From positions 88,447,432 through 88,511,431 of the forward strand of contig CAXKWD010000009.1 of NCBI GenBank assembly GCA_964059195.1: DNA of 64,000 bases. Reading direction: 5' to 3'. The translations under genes and the position numbers were made by a program. This document shows, piece after piece, positions 23,091 to 34,505 of the stretch. Every line of letters begins with the position of its first letter. The stretch's first letter is position 1. The notes under the pieces were generated by a model that was not told where the DNA came from, searched no databases, and worked only from the letters and a program-made list of their open reading frames with translations. Origin of the DNA: Ectobius pallidus (Eukaryota; Arthropoda; Insecta; Blattodea; Ectobiidae).

Positions 23091-23096
23091 AATAAA
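23091..23096 (+). promoter_or_regulatory. Polyadenylation signal of OGG1
   Basis: AATAAA lies 60 bases after the OGG1 stop codon and is followed by a T/GT-rich stretch (gtactttctaatatgtgtgtagg). It is the first canonical signal after the stop, giving a short 3' UTR of about 80-90 bases. Confidence 0.65.
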
Positions 23097-23392
23097 TGTA
23101 CTTTCTAATATGTGTGTAGGCCTATATGTGTGTGAAATGCTAACTCTGTTGCCTTGATGCATTTGAGGTTCACAACGAGGAAGAGAGATGGTGATAGTGT
23201 GGCCTGTTACATGGTAATGTGTAACTGGCAGAAGTGTAAGGTGTGAAGAGATTAGTGGGTGTGGTGGTGTTTGTATAATGTGGGGTATGAGTGATGAGGG
23301 TGAGATGAGAAGGGTGGAGGGGAAAGCCAGCTACTCTTGTCGAAAGACACCAGCTCAACGTCCCCATCTGACGGATGAATCACTAACACAGT

Positions 23393-23623
23393 GGCATATC
23401 GTCGTTGATACTGCAGTACGTCGTACGTAAAAAATTGCCATTTTAATTTTGGTGCTTTTGTGATCAAAATGATCAGACCTATCTTCTTGTAATTTTAATT
23501 TTAGTGCTTTTGTGATCAAAATGATCAAGAAGGTAGGTCTGATCATTTTGATCACAAAAGCACTAAAATTAAAATGGCAACTTTTTTACATACGACGTAT
23601 TGCAGTATCAACGACGATATGCC
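23393..23623. repeat. Foldback palindrome 3' of OGG1
   Basis: The left arm starts ggcatatcgtcgttgatact and the right arm ends with its complement. Arms of about 97-110 bp are nearly identical. The centre carries an extra partial copy of the gtgatcaaaatgatca block, so the motif occurs three times in all. There is no target duplication. It is non-coding and starts about 300 bp after the OGG1 poly(A) signal. Confidence 0.8.
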
Positions 23624-24069
23624 TCCTTGTCATATGCACTGCGGATTGTACCCAGGTATATTTGGTGCACAGACAAGAGATCAAGAAGCTGTACACCATC
23701 ACCTTTCAGCCCTCGGGGTCAGATTAAAAATCTGCTCCTACCGGGAATTGAATATGTAACACATATTGAAGCATTTCCCAAAATTTATCCCTGAAGGGAT
23801 TTTAAATGCAATGAGGTCATAAGAGGGTTTAACATTTATATGGAGAAATATTATGCTATTCTTACACTTTCTCATGTAGGCCTACAACATTGGTCAGTAA
23901 TTTTATACAAAATTAGTAAAAACTAAGGATTATTTGTAAAAAAAATTACAAACTCCATGCAAACTGTGGGGAACAGCTAGCGTAAGAATAAATTGGCTAG
24001 ATAACTGCAATAACTGTTGAACATGTATTTTAATAGATACACTAACTGCAATTAAAACTGGCATTAATG

Positions 24070-25250
24070 GATAACACTGGACAACAAAACTGACCTTCAA
24101 AAAAATTGTTTACACAAAACATATCATTTCTTATGTATTTTGATGTGCTGTGTTCAAATATGGCCTTTGTTTTTGTCTAGCACCCTCAGGTTTTTAGTAA
24201 ATCGTATACTTACACTTCTAGTCGTTTATAAATAAATCGTCAAGTACCGTAATATCAAAGACTAACTGGTAATATTTTTTTACACAAAACATATCATTCC
24301 TTATGTATTTTGATGTGCTGAGTTCAAATATGGCCTTAGGTTTTGTCTAGCACCCTCAGTTTTTTAGTAAATCGTTTACTTACACTTCTAGTCGTTTATA
24401 AATAAAACGTAAAGTCGCCGTAATATCAAAGACTAACTGGTAATATTTTTTTACACAAAATATATCATTTCTTATGTATTTTGATGTGCTGAGTTCAAAT
24501 ATGGCCTTAGTTTTTGTCTAGCACCCTCAGTTTTTTAAGCAAAATGGAATAATGAGAAACTGTACGAATAAAGAAATTTAGCTCATGTTGAGAATATTGT
24601 AACATATTGTAACATATCATATCTATTTTTTACTGGACGCTGTTCATCCTTACATATTATTCTGTTTGCTAGAACATTCAAAATAGTTTAGAAATTATTT
24701 CATTCCATAGAATGCCTGATGTGGGAATGTTACAATATTCTCAACATGAGCTAAATTTCTTTATTCGTACAGTTTCTCATTATTCCATTTTGCTTAAAAA
24801 CTGAGGGTGCTAGACAAAAACTAAGGCCATATTTGAACTCAGCACATCAAAATACATAAGAAATGATATATTTTGTGTAAAAAAATATTACCAGTCAGTC
24901 TTTGATATTACGGCGACTTTACGTTTTATTTATAAACGACTAGAAGTGTAAGTAAACGATTTACTAAAAAACTGAGGGTGCTAGACAAAACCTAAGGCCA
25001 TATTTGAACTCAGCACATCAAAATACATAAGAAATGATATGTTTTGTGTAAAAAAATATTACCAGTTAGTCTTTGATATTACGGTACTTGACGATTTATT
25101 TATAAACGACTAGAAGTGTAAGTATACGATTTACTAAAAACCTGAGGGTGCCAGAGAAAAACTGTTTGCATAATTGAATTCAGCACTAAAATCCACATAA
25201 TAAACGCCCAATTTCATGCAAAAAATTTTTTGGCTGTTGTCCAGTGTAAT
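24070..25250. repeat. 1.2-kb near-perfect palindrome with tandem repeats in each arm
   Basis: The arms (about 24070-24605 and 24728-25250) are separated by about 120 bp. Each arm holds about 2.6 tandem copies of a 170-bp unit; starts of tacacaaaac are at 24111, 24281 and 24452 in the left arm. The outermost bases, acactggacaaca and complement, act like transposon ends. The inner 160 bp of the arms differ by only one or two bases. No protein is encoded and no target duplication is convincing. Confidence 0.85.
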
Positions 25251-25439
25251 CTAATTCAATACAGAAATGGTTCAACCGTTGATAAGAGATACTTAAAAAT
25301 ATGAAGTTTTAAACTACTTCAGTTGGCCATAGTTGTACCAGTTACTCAATTATTGAAGTGATACTAATGTTGGTTCGTTGGTTGGTATATGGTTATTTAA
25401 CAATGGGGATGTACTGCAACTTAGGCCTGTGATCGTTGG

Positions 25440-25612
25440 CGGTGTTCTGGAATTTTGTTCTTCAGGAGTTCTTTAACATGCCTGTAAATCTACAGACATG
25501 GGCCTGTCACATTTATGCACACATAAATGCCATCGACCTGGGCTGGGATCGAACCCACAACCTTGGGCACATAAAGCCAGCTTGATACTAATTGTGCCAC
25601 CTAGGCCGACTC
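25440..25612 (-). repeat. tRNA-derived SINE, family B
   Basis: On the minus strand the copy starts with a tRNA-like head; the + strand shows gggatcgaacccacaacctt, the complement of a B box. It is followed in SINE order by atgccatcgacctgggctgg and acatgggcctgtcac. The 3' limit is unclear. Confidence 0.6.
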
Positions 25613-26351
25613 TAATGTGAAAGCGAACACAACATTTAACAAATATTAATCAATATCTGCAAAATTACATAGACTAGTTCTAACCATATACACTTCCACT
25701 TCGACACAAGCATATTCAAAGGGGAATGATGGACTGATCCTAAATAAGAAGAGCAAATAATTTAGAATAAATTACAGTAAACTGAAACAAATATCATTTC
25801 GTTTTACTGGGTGAACAGGTGAGTGTAAAAAAAAAAAATACTTTGCCAATCTAAACTTTAAATAAAATAATTAAACAATTAAACATAAAAATCTACATTA
25901 GATATACACATATTAAATAATCCTTGCTCTCACCTGAACCCAAGCAGAAACACAGAATATTAGTTCATCATTCTCTTCCATTGGACAACTGGTCACACTA
26001 CCACTTGCAGACCCAGAATCCCTGTTTTTCAGCCTATATGCTGATGTATACCATAAGCCAAGTTAAAGAGTTAGGGAGAGAAGCCTATTCAAAAAAGAGC
26101 AACGTCGCTGGATATAGGTCCTGAACCCACATACTTCAAATTGCGTACTGAAAATTGGGAATTAGGAGGCTGTGCATGCTACTGGTCCTTAACATGCAAA
26201 AGGTGCATATTTCAACAGGTGCATAGAGTTCATGTTGAGTTTGTGACAGCATGTAGGCAACTTCTCTTCCTTCCCTTCATGGAATACGGTATGTGATTCC
26301 AGGTGTATATGATAGACAGTGGCTACACAGGAGTAGAGGTGTGGTTAATGG
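25613..26351. other. Intergenic, nothing recognised
   Basis: AT-rich with an A run at 25828-25839. No element boundary or coding signal is supported. Confidence 0.4.
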
Positions 26352-26864
26352 CAGTGGCGTACCAAGGCTACTTGGTGCCCAGGGCTAATTAGATGGTAGT
26401 CGCCCCCTAACACTAAAAGGTTCAAGGTTCAATGAGTTTAATTTAAACACAGTTTAATGTTCACAATTATTTACTTTTAATAAGTAGTATGTTACTTTAA
26501 CACATCTTAAAGAGAAAAAATATGAATGAAATAAAACTGTAAGTATTATAACGTTAGTTTGTTTGAAAAAAAAATAGATAAAATTGCTAAATTACACCGT
26601 AAACTTTTCCTGTGTGCTCGGTACCCACGACCAATTTCGTATTGTCTATAAATAGTTTAAAACGAAACGTTTATTTAATTTCTAATTAACATTACTGCAG
26701 TACTTAATAAAGTAAAAAAGAAAATTTGACCAATAAAACCTTATATTTTGAATGAAAAATTATTTTTTCTTAAAATAAAAAATATGTTTTTCAATTTTTG
26801 GCGCCCCCTTCTTTACGGCGCCCGGTGCGGCCGCCCCGTTCGCACCCCCCTTGGTACGCCACTG
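26352..26864. mobile_element. hAT-type element (CAGTGGCGTACCAAGG ends)
   Basis: Perfect inverted ends CAGTGGCGTACCAAGG are flanked by an 8-bp duplication with one mismatch, gttaatgg (26344-26351) and ggtaatgg (26865-26872). It is 513 bp and non-coding. Subterminal ggtgcccag and ggcgcccggtgcgg blocks are shared with the element at 36562. Confidence 0.87.
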
Positions 26865-27049
26865 GGTAATGGTGTAGCCATTTAGTGCAGCTGATTGCTG
26901 AATTATGTGAATAACCTTCGTCAACCATTAAACTAATGCAGTCTTGTTGAATTTACACCGTATGTGCATCATGAATTTCAGAATTTGTGTTTTCATATAC
27001 ACGTGTCTTGTATAGCATACACAAGCGATGATATTATACAACAGATCAG

Positions 27050-27130
27050 TAGGGCAGCCAGTTAAGGCAATGCATTTCTGTTTGTAGGTTCAATGCCAGC
27101 CCAGATTGATGGTTATTATGTGTGTGTAAA
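27050..27130 (+). repeat. tRNA-like SINE head
   Basis: cagccagttaaggcaatgca resembles an A box and gtaggttcaatgcc a B box (GGTTCRANNCC). The spacing is about 30 bases, as in tRNA-derived SINEs. The body is not recognised. Confidence 0.45.
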
Positions 27131-27180
27131 CGTAACTGACCCATTTCAGTTTCATTATTTTTTTATTTATTTTTGTGCAG

Positions 27181-27339
27181 ACTGGGAAAGACAAAAAATA
27201 TGCAGTTGCTGAACTTGCATTTCAGTTGGGTCACAATATCTGCTTTCAGGAAACGGAGATTCTTAGCATCGCACCACAATACTATCCCAGATTATTCCAT
27301 GAAGCTATAGAAATTCAGAAACAGAAACTTCAACAGTAA
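27181..27339 (+). pseudogene. Retroelement-like C-terminal fragment (GIY-YIG/Penelope-like?)
   Basis: Positions 27181-27339 read TGKDKKYAVAELAFQLGHNI, then EILSIAPQYYPRLFHEAIEI and a stop. The pattern A-AEL...GH-I-F...Y-R-EAIEI resembles the end of Penelope-like or related reverse transcriptases with a GIY-YIG nuclease. A pyrimidine-rich tract ending in gtgcag precedes it, so an exon of an unknown gene cannot be ruled out. Downstream, 27340-27780 has open pieces in other frames but no clear domain. Confidence 0.4.
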
Positions 27340-27844
27340 AGAAGAGTCATATGGTTTAATCTACAACAAAAACAAAATACAGACATACAAAGCAAACTTA
27401 TTGATGGAACTAGAGCATTCAGAGAAGAGGACAGAATCCCACGGTGGAGCACTGACCAATCTGCGCATGGAAAAAGTATAAATACCAGACTGAAGAAGTT
27501 TCAGCAGTTGATAGCCAACAATATTGCTGAGAAGATGCCCAACGCAGTTTGCTGCAAAAAGTTAGGAAATGTTGAATTCCAGCCCCTTCATTGTTGTGAT
27601 TGTCAGTAATTCTCTCAATGCCTCATCAACCTCAAATTGTTGGAAGTGCTGGAAATATATAACTTTAGAAAAGGCTTTCAAATTAAAAAAAAAAGGGTAT
27701 TTATCAGTTTTCAATTATGGATTTAAAGTTTAAAGTAAGCTTGTAGTCATTGCAGATTCTGACTGATCTATCTCTCTCTTCAGCAGTGGCGCCAACTTAT
27801 ATGGGCCCATGGGGCTCGAGCCCACCCAATAATTTTCCGTGTAA

Positions 27845-27845
<1 letters not shown>

Positions 27846-27880
<35 letters not shown>

Positions 27881-27900
27881 TACTACTACTACTACTACTA
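27846..27900. repeat. ATT/ACT microsatellite
   Basis: About eleven ATT units run into about seven ACT units within the hAT-type element. Confidence 0.9.
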
Positions 27901-28894
27901 AAAATATGTGGATTTGTTGTTAAATAAGTGAAAAACGAAAATCGAGCTATTCTTGGCAAGCGTAACATGATCTCATCTTGTCTCAAAGAGGAGCACCCTA
28001 GTTCTGGCCAGTTTCTAGTTAATGAGACAGTGGGTCCAGGCGGCTGTCTTTAAGTAAATGGGAGACCGAGGGGACAGTCACTGTCGTATCTGTGTTGTTT
28101 TAAGTTCCGGTGCCACCCAAGTAGTGGTTAAGTGATTTAAAATAGTCATTCCTTTTGAAAACGAAAACATATTACACTCTTATGTAGTTGTTAGTTTTCT
28201 CATGTTTCAGTCCATAAATTAACCCACAGCCATCTGTTTTCTGAAGCAAAATTTCTTCCTTTCGATTACTGCATATTAAGGGTGGAACTTGTCTATTATA
28301 ACATGGCAAAATCATCTTTAACGACACAAAATCCCCAAAATTTCAGACAGTCAGATCTCAGTGGCAACACTGTTCACAGCCCCGGGAGGAATCAGTTGAA
28401 ACTAATTTCAGAAGACGTCAACATTGTTCTAGTGTCTGTCGTTCTTTTTACGTGTTATCGATCATGGATAAATTTGTGATCAAACGACCGCGGTTGGAAA
28501 ATACCCTCAATCAGTAACCGGATATTGTTTATATAAATTCGGTTCGGAAATCTATTACTGATAAACCAAGCTTGGATCTTGATGACACTAGTGACGAATT
28601 TATAGGCAGAAGTGCACTCAGGAAAAACCCGTTTGCAACACGCCGTGGTACATATGGTGAGTCTATGTTTTACTAAATATTTTAATAGTTTTCATTTTAA
28701 TAGCTATCTTAAGATCCAAAATAATATATATATATATACGATTATAAACTTTAAAGGATTTCCGTTAATTAGGCTATACAATCTATTTTCTGACGGTTGA
28801 ATTACTGAATATAAATGATTGTTATTAATTAACACTGAAACAGTTTCTAATAGAATTCTATATTTATTAAGTGCCAGAATGGTACATTATGAGA

Positions 28895-29390
28895 TTGTGT
28901 GAGGGACGGCAAAATATCTGTCCGTCTGTCTGTACGCGCCATAAACCAAATAAGCTTTATTGGATTTTCATGAAACTTGGTATACACATTTATAACGTTC
29001 ATGGAAAGAACCCTATTGATATTGAATCAAATCGGTTCACCGGTACCGGAGTAATACCCAATTTAGTGCCTATTTTAATAGTATTATATTAGAAAGACGC
29101 CATAACTGAAATACGCTTTATCGGATTTTCATGAAACTTCGTATACGCATTTATGACCTCCATGAGGAGTAATCTATTGAATTTGGACCCAATCGGTTGA
29201 CCGGTACCGAGTAGAACCCAATTATGTGTCTATTTTAAAGACGCAGTAACTCAAATACTCTTTAACGGATTTTCATGAAACTTGGTATACGCATTCATAA
29301 TGTCATTGGGAAGACGTCTATTGATATTGGATAAAATCGGTTGGCCGGTATCGGAGTAATGCCCAATTTAGTGCCTATTTTATGGTAATA
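28895..29390. repeat. Degenerate 120-bp tandem repeat
   Basis: The words ggattttcatgaaacttggt, atacgcattta and aatcggttgaccggtacc recur at about 28960, 29120 and 29265. Each unit has about 80% identity by eye. It sits inside the hAT-type element at 27784-29742. Confidence 0.75.
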
Positions 29391-30239
29391 TATTATTAAA
29401 AATTTAACAAATGCAAATCTGTTATCCTGACAACATATCGTTTTATGGCTTTGGAATTTGCAATAGTTAGCCATGACACATTGATATCAAACTAGTCAGA
29501 TGTTTACTTCGTTCATCAAGTTGAGTACTGTTATATACAGAAGATATATTACTCTGAAATAATTAGGCCTACATACATTAAGTGGAGTTCTTCGCTTGTG
29601 TATTTTGTGAAATGTTGACAATGTTGACATGTTTTGTTCCAGAACAAAAGCATTCTGGAAATTTGTTACATCAGTTACCTGAATTTATTTATTTTTAAAG
29701 TCTTTGAGCCCACCCAATGCTTTTCAAAAGTTGGCGCCTCTGCTCTTCAGTACTGGAACGATTTATTGGAACCGGAACGATTGGAACGATTGGTGAACCC
29801 CCAGGGACTACAGTCAATGGGAATCAAAATTTCTTCATTAACCAGTCTGTCAATTTCAGTGCTGACCTTCTCTAGCAGTGCAAATTGGTCTCCTCACTTT
29901 AGTAAATTTTGATTTTGTATTGGGCTTCAGTTCAATAAATGAACGAATAAATTAAATTAATGATTACTAAGGTGGAGAGTCTCTGTTTTCAAACGTAGAT
30001 GCTGTGATAGTACAATGTAGCTCAAATTAGTTCACACGATATTAATTTGAAGTTACCAAATGTTCCAAATTAACAATATTGTGTGGTAAAATAAAAATGA
30101 AAAGCATACTTTCTTTTAAACTTAGAATATTGTTCTTTCCAAATAGAATATTACCAAGTTGGTTAAAAAAAGATAGGCTACATAAACTATAAACAAGAAA
30201 TATAATAAAAATGCATGTTGAAAATAAACCATTTTTTTC

Positions 30240-30330
30240 CCTGTATATTACACTACTGAAAACGGGGACTGGAGAAAACTGCACAATGATGAGCTTCATA
30301 ATCTGTACTCTTCACCAAATATAATAAGGA
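30240..30330 (+). pseudogene. RTE-like LINE 3' end, first piece
   Basis: + strand fragments read NGDWRKLHNDELHNLYSSP then NIIR, the same family as the longer copy at 33139-33640. The copy is split: this piece is separated from 30940-31085 by one insertion, and that from 32063-32200 by a piggyBac-type element. Confidence 0.7.
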
Positions 30331-30936
30331 CGTATTTTACTTTACTTTGAAAACAGAGCCTTGAAAGTTGGGTGCATCTAATAGTCCGAAGTACACTAAA
30401 AAATTTAAATTATGGTAAATATTGCCGGAATATCATAGCTATAAACAACGATAAGATAGTTACAAATTTTGGGACAGACTGTACATCAGTGCACTTGTCA
30501 CAATCGTAAAATAAGGGTAGCTGGAAGCCAGGTATGCAATGCCTGGAAAGGAATGAAAAAGAAAGGAATGTTGAGTTCTTTTATACGAATGGAGTTGTCT
30601 TCGCCAGGTGGTTTAAATAAAAGCAATGAACTCTAAACAGCCTTGTCCCATTACATTTACCTTATGCTGAATTGAGGGTAATTGTTAAAATTTACGTGAT
30701 GCCACCTGGAAAGAAGAGATTTTCTTACAACTCTTGTTTTAAGTTAGAAGTGACTTATACTGATTCCATTGTACAAGTTTATAATTTGTTTTTGCAATGA
30801 AGTATGTGTTTAAATGAAGTATATGTTAAAATATTTTTTGTTTAAAATCACATTAAATTTCTTTTGCTTTAAATTTCCATCCTAAAATCAAGGTGCATCT
30901 TATGGTCCAGAGCACCTTGTAGTCCATAAAATACTG
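30331..30936. mobile_element. Unclassified DNA-element insertion inside the LINE piece
   Basis: The sequence interrupts the LINE between IIR and the following SQRIKWVG. Its borders carry related inverted words: cgtattttac and gggtgcatctaatagtccga on the left, gtgcatcttatggtccagag and tccataaaatactg on the right. Its target duplication is unclear. It is about 606 bp and non-coding. Confidence 0.45.
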
Positions 30937-30939
30937 TAA

Positions 30940-31085
30940 ATCACAGAGGATAAAATGGGTGGGTTGAACAAGTTGTGCACGCATGTGCGAGGAAAGGTAT
31001 ATAAAAATATTGACTGGGAGACACAAACGGAAAAGACCGCTTGGAAGACTTACACATAGGAGGGAGGACAATATTAGAATAGATT
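30940..31085 (+). pseudogene. RTE-like LINE 3' end, second piece
   Basis: This encodes SQRIKWVG, then tatataaaaatattgactgg and aggacaatattagaatagat, matching TGRSEGKR...DNIRID of the copy at 33139-33640. The piece stops exactly at the TTAA target of the piggyBac-type element. Confidence 0.7.
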
Positions 31086-31089
31086 TAAC

Positions 31090-32058
31090 CCTGCAGTGCT
31101 CGCGTGGCGTCTGACAGACGCCAGACCAGATTCATTTCACTATATCTAGAATACCTATGAGGCCATTGTGCTGACCTGCCATCTACCTTTCGGTCAACTA
31201 CTCTTAAATAACATATCCAAACGGCAACCCTCCAGTTTTCACCTAGCAACGGTGGGGTGAAGTTATTGTTGCGAAAATGTAGATGGCGTCTGTGAGACGC
31301 CGCGCGAGCTTTACTGTTACAAGGTAAGTTACTGGTTTAAAATAAATTTCTTGCAGAAACTAGTGATCATAAACCTACAATACCAATCTTTTCTATGGAA
31401 ATTATTTATCTTTAGGCTTGGCAATGAGTGGAAAGGAGAAGAAATAGCATAATCTTTCTGATCCAAATGATTGGAAGATAGTGCAAAGTTGCTAGAAGAA
31501 GAAGAAGATGATGTTGAACTTGATTCCGATAGTGATCCTAAAGAAAACATTTCGGAGTCTAGAAGTGAGTCAACGGACACTGGACAAGAAGCAGATGATG
31601 ATGATAATGATTGTAGTGAATGTGATAGGCCTAAATATTTCGTAGGGCGGGACAAAGTTTCTAAATGGAATAAGAAGAGATCAGTAACTAGTAGTAAAAG
31701 TTGTTATACCTATAGTCTTAGGACAATAATATTTTAAAATTATTTTAAAATTGTTACATGCCTAACAACATTGTTTTATTATTAATTAATTGAAGTCATA
31801 ATGTGCTAACAGTGATTTGTGTCCAATATGGTTAGTTAAATGCTCATTTTCAATAAATTGACTTAATACACATATTTTTAATTAAGCAATGCACGCAAAA
31901 CATGTCCAATAATATTAAATAAACTACGACAACCCTCAATAAACAAAATGAACACTCAAAACAACATAAAACAATAGAAACAACGTAAAACATGAACGGC
32001 GTCTATCAGACGCCGCGCGAGCTTCTATGTCCTGAAACAGCGCGCGAGCACTGCAGGG
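31090..32058 (+). mobile_element. piggyBac-type element, transposase start remnant
   Basis: Perfect inverted ends CCCTGCAGTGCTCGCG are flanked by TTAA at 31086-31089 and 32059-32062, the signature of piggyBac. It is 969 bp. The + strand frame around 31470-31710 begins with an acidic stretch (EEEEDDVELDSDSD) and ends YFVGRDKVSKWNKKR, the conserved start of piggyBac transposases. It then stops, and the catalytic part is deleted. Subterminal repeats GGCGTCTGACAGACGCC (31107) and agacgccgcgcgagc (about 31297 and 32012) suggest transposase binding sites. It interrupts an RTE-like LINE. Confidence 0.9.
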
Positions 32059-32062
32059 TTAA

Positions 32063-32200
32063 GGGAAAAAGGATTTGCAAGTGATGGTTGAATGGAAGGC
32101 TCGTGTGTGTCAATGAACCTCCAGATTCCATAAAATAGATAAGATTCCTTTAGCTTGCTTAGGAATTGTCTATTGCCATAGAGTAAGTAAATATATTACA
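32063..32200 (+). pseudogene. RTE-like LINE 3' end, last piece with tail
   Basis: The sequence resumes the LINE after the piggyBac-type element (gaacctccagattccataaa = NLQIP) and the 3' UTR cttagcttgcttaggaattg type tail with tagagtaagtaaat. It matches the end of the copy at 33139-33680. Confidence 0.75.
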
Positions 32201-32309
32201 CTACTACTATTAAAATAAAATGTAAAATTGTTTTTAAAAAACGCGCCACTATGTTCATGGTAGTAGGAAGCCAAGAAGAGAAATTACGTTTGTAAGGATG
32301 GCGACCCTG

Positions 32310-32712
32310 TGCTGGACTGTGGTAACCATTGACCTCAATATATATACCTGGACTTAGCACTAAATACAATCCCCTGTACTAAGATGTGAGGCCACTTTTT
32401 CGACTAGTCTCGCCCGGAAACTATGGCAAGAAACTATTTGTCTGCTCAATACGAAACGTCAAATCGCCTTTCTTGTATGGAATTATCACATGTTTGGTTT
32501 GGAAATTGAAAATGTTGTTGACGAATCATTATAAGACAGTTCTTCTTGCATGCATTATAAGAATAATTAATATTTACATATTAAAAGTATGTCATTATTA
32601 TAATTAAGAATAATATTAATACGTATGTTTTTACCCGTGACTTCTGTCGTTTCCATACATGTAGGCCTAACCGACAAAATAGCATGTATTCAATACTACA
32701 CTTATTACATTA
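32310..32712 (-). repeat. Left arm of inverted duplication of the Rop upstream region
   Basis: Its reverse complement matches 34506-34790. Shared blocks include gtgaggcc, cgactag, ctatttgtctgctcag (tatttgtctgctca), acccgtgacttct, cgacaaaat and gtattcaata. By eye identity is about 75-80%. The arm differs from the right one by small indels. About 1.8 kb lies between the arms. Confidence 0.7.
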
Positions 32713-33138
32713 ACTTAGTATTACGTTGAAATCTTTAGAAATTGAAATATAATGATCTACTTCAAAATCGTCATCATTCATTTTAAGTATATTTTATTGT
32801 GATAATAACGTTTAATACCATATTTAGTCATTAATCCTTAATCCAGTTGTTAGCAATTTTTAGGATAGGCCTATATCATAATTCAGGTAGGATGGCAATG
32901 CATGGAAAAATCGAAGAACTAATAAAAAACAGAACAATGGGCAGACTTAGTTTTGCATAAAAGAATGAGCTGAGGTAGGTAATGATTAACTTAGATTAGA
33001 AGTATTTGCAAAAGGCTCTCATGTGTAATCTGTTTAATAAGTAGATTAAAGAATTGTTTATCTGGGAGCAATAATTACAGACACAAATAATATTAAGGCC
33101 TAATTTAAGTGTAGACACAAATCAGGAAATGGTAGTTT

Positions 33139-33640
33139 TTATGCGTCTAATGTCCACAAATCGAAAAATACAAATTTATAATACAATTTTCCTGCCGGTT
33201 GTATTATATGACATGGTCGCTTACTCTTCGCGGAGAACGAAATCTGAAAGTGTTCGAAAACAGGGTGCTTAGGAAAATATTTGGGCCTAAGAGAGATGAA
33301 AATGGGGACTGGAGAAAACGGCTCGATGACGAGCTTCATAACCTGTACTCGCCACCGGATATAGTAAGGGTAATTAAATAACGGAGGATGAAAGGGCCTG
33401 GACATATTGCGCGCATGGGGGAGGAAACACATATCTCAAAAATATTGACTGGGAGATCCGAAGGGAAAAGACTACGTGGAAGACCTAGACATAGGTGGGA
33501 AGACAACATTAGGATAGATTTAAGAGAAGTAGGATTTGAGAGGGATGTTTGGATGGAGTTAACACAGAATAGGGTTGAATGGCGGATTCAAGTAAGCGGG
33601 ACAATGAACCTTCGGGTTCCATAAAACATAATATTCATTT
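33139..33640 (+). pseudogene. LINE (RTE-like) reverse transcriptase C-terminal fragment
   Basis: The + strand frames read TWSLTLRGERNLKVFENRVL, RKIFGPKRDENGDWRKRLDD, then after a stop HIARMGEETHISKILTGRSE, LRGRPRHRWEDNIRIDLREV and MNLRVP. This is the usual C-terminus of a very common insect endonuclease/reverse-transcriptase LINE. One stop lies near 33380. After it the 3' UTR reaches a gtaagtaagtaagta tail at 33672-33687, typical of LINEs with a simple-repeat tail. Confidence 0.85.
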
Positions 33641-33714
33641 AGCTTGCTTAGGAATTGTCCATTGCCATGGAGTGAGTAAGTAAGTAAGTATCTTCAGATT
33701 ATGTAAAGACTGCC

Positions 33715-34370
33715 TAATATGCATTTTTTCAGAGCATAATAAGGTGTGATCTAGTAGTAGCCTATGGGGAAATGGTGTAGGAATTAATCAAGTATTATTT
33801 ATCCAGAAAAAAACAATTAGAATAATAACCAATGCTAAAAAATAGAGCATTGCAATCCACTATTTATTGAGACGGGCTTACTAACAATAATAAATTTGTA
33901 TATTTTTTATGTCTTGTCATTAGTAAAATATAACATAAAAAGCTATCAAACACGAAGTTCTTATTTATCTGACCAGAAATCAAAATAAAATTGGGACAAC
34001 ATTATATAAAAAATACCATATAAACTTCAAGAAATGTCCCCAAATTTGTTTTCACAAAAACTATATTCCTAGCTTTAAAAAATCCTTTTTTATAATGTTA
34101 CAGAATACTTAGAATCGGATTTACAAATAGAATAGAGCAACTTAGCGTAAGTAATTACATGTGTAATCTGCAAGTATATGTTATTAATTTAGTGTCACTT
34201 GGGTTATGGCATTAGTATAACTTAGAATAATAATTTTGACTAATGTAATTAAGTTTGTAAGATTGTAAATATTCATAGCTTAGATTCTTAAAGATGTGTA
34301 TTGATGTAAATAGCTAATGTGACCGATTGCAGTTGGTACTGCCTAAAAGAGTTATCAAATATCAAATATA
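33715..34370 (+). pseudogene. CR1/Jockey-like LINE C-terminal remnant
   Basis: The sequence reads, with frameshifts, like the end of a reverse transcriptase: VLFIQKKTIRIITNAK (compare QKKILRII), then a SCLYVL...SYLSDQKSK-type stretch. A 3' UTR ends with attgcagttggtactgcc and atcaaatatcaaatat. Heavily decayed. Confidence 0.55.
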
Positions 34371-34505
34371 TTTTAATTTCTAAACATTTCAACGTAATAT
34401 TAATTTAACGTAACTCTTGACAGTGAAACGAATAATTATATTCAAATATCACACTTAACTAGCAAGGAATAAAATAGTTTAAAACATAAGAATCTGGGCC
34501 CTAGT
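34370..34505 (-). mobile_element. End of a hAT-type element (CTGGGCCCTAG)
   Basis: The right boundary, tctgggccctag, and about 80 bp inside it match, on the opposite strand, the segment starting at 61160 (tagggcccggatttttaggt and the following gctag..tgtgatattt words). Only one end is seen; the other end and the duplication are not resolved. The insertion breaks the right arm of the inverted duplication. Confidence 0.6.

Larger units (their letters stand above)
27784..29742 (+). mobile_element. hAT-type element with transposase start remnant
   Basis: The ends CAGTGGCGCCAACTT and (complement) CAGAGGCGCCAACTT are flanked by a perfect 8-bp duplication, ctcttcag, at 27776-27783 and 29743-29750. 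It is 1959 bp. At 28465 the + strand reads MDKFVIKRPRLENTLNQ then a stop, which looks like the start of a hAT (ZMYM1-like) transposase. Inside are an ATT/ACT microsatellite (27846-27900) and about four degenerate tandem copies of a 120-bp unit (28895-29390). Not autonomous. Confidence 0.85.

Noticed and set aside
23252..23467. His/Pro/Thr-rich minus-strand frames
   Set aside because: They overlap each other in several frames and arise from the simple gtgtggtg/gagatga repeats and the palindrome.
24070..25250. CRISPR-like array of 170-bp repeats
   Set aside because: Units are adjacent without unique spacers, lie in a palindrome and in an animal genome.
27181..27339. Exon of an unknown third gene
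   Set aside because: The sequence fits the end of a retroelement reverse transcriptase better, with no partner exon found; kept only as a low-confidence fragment.
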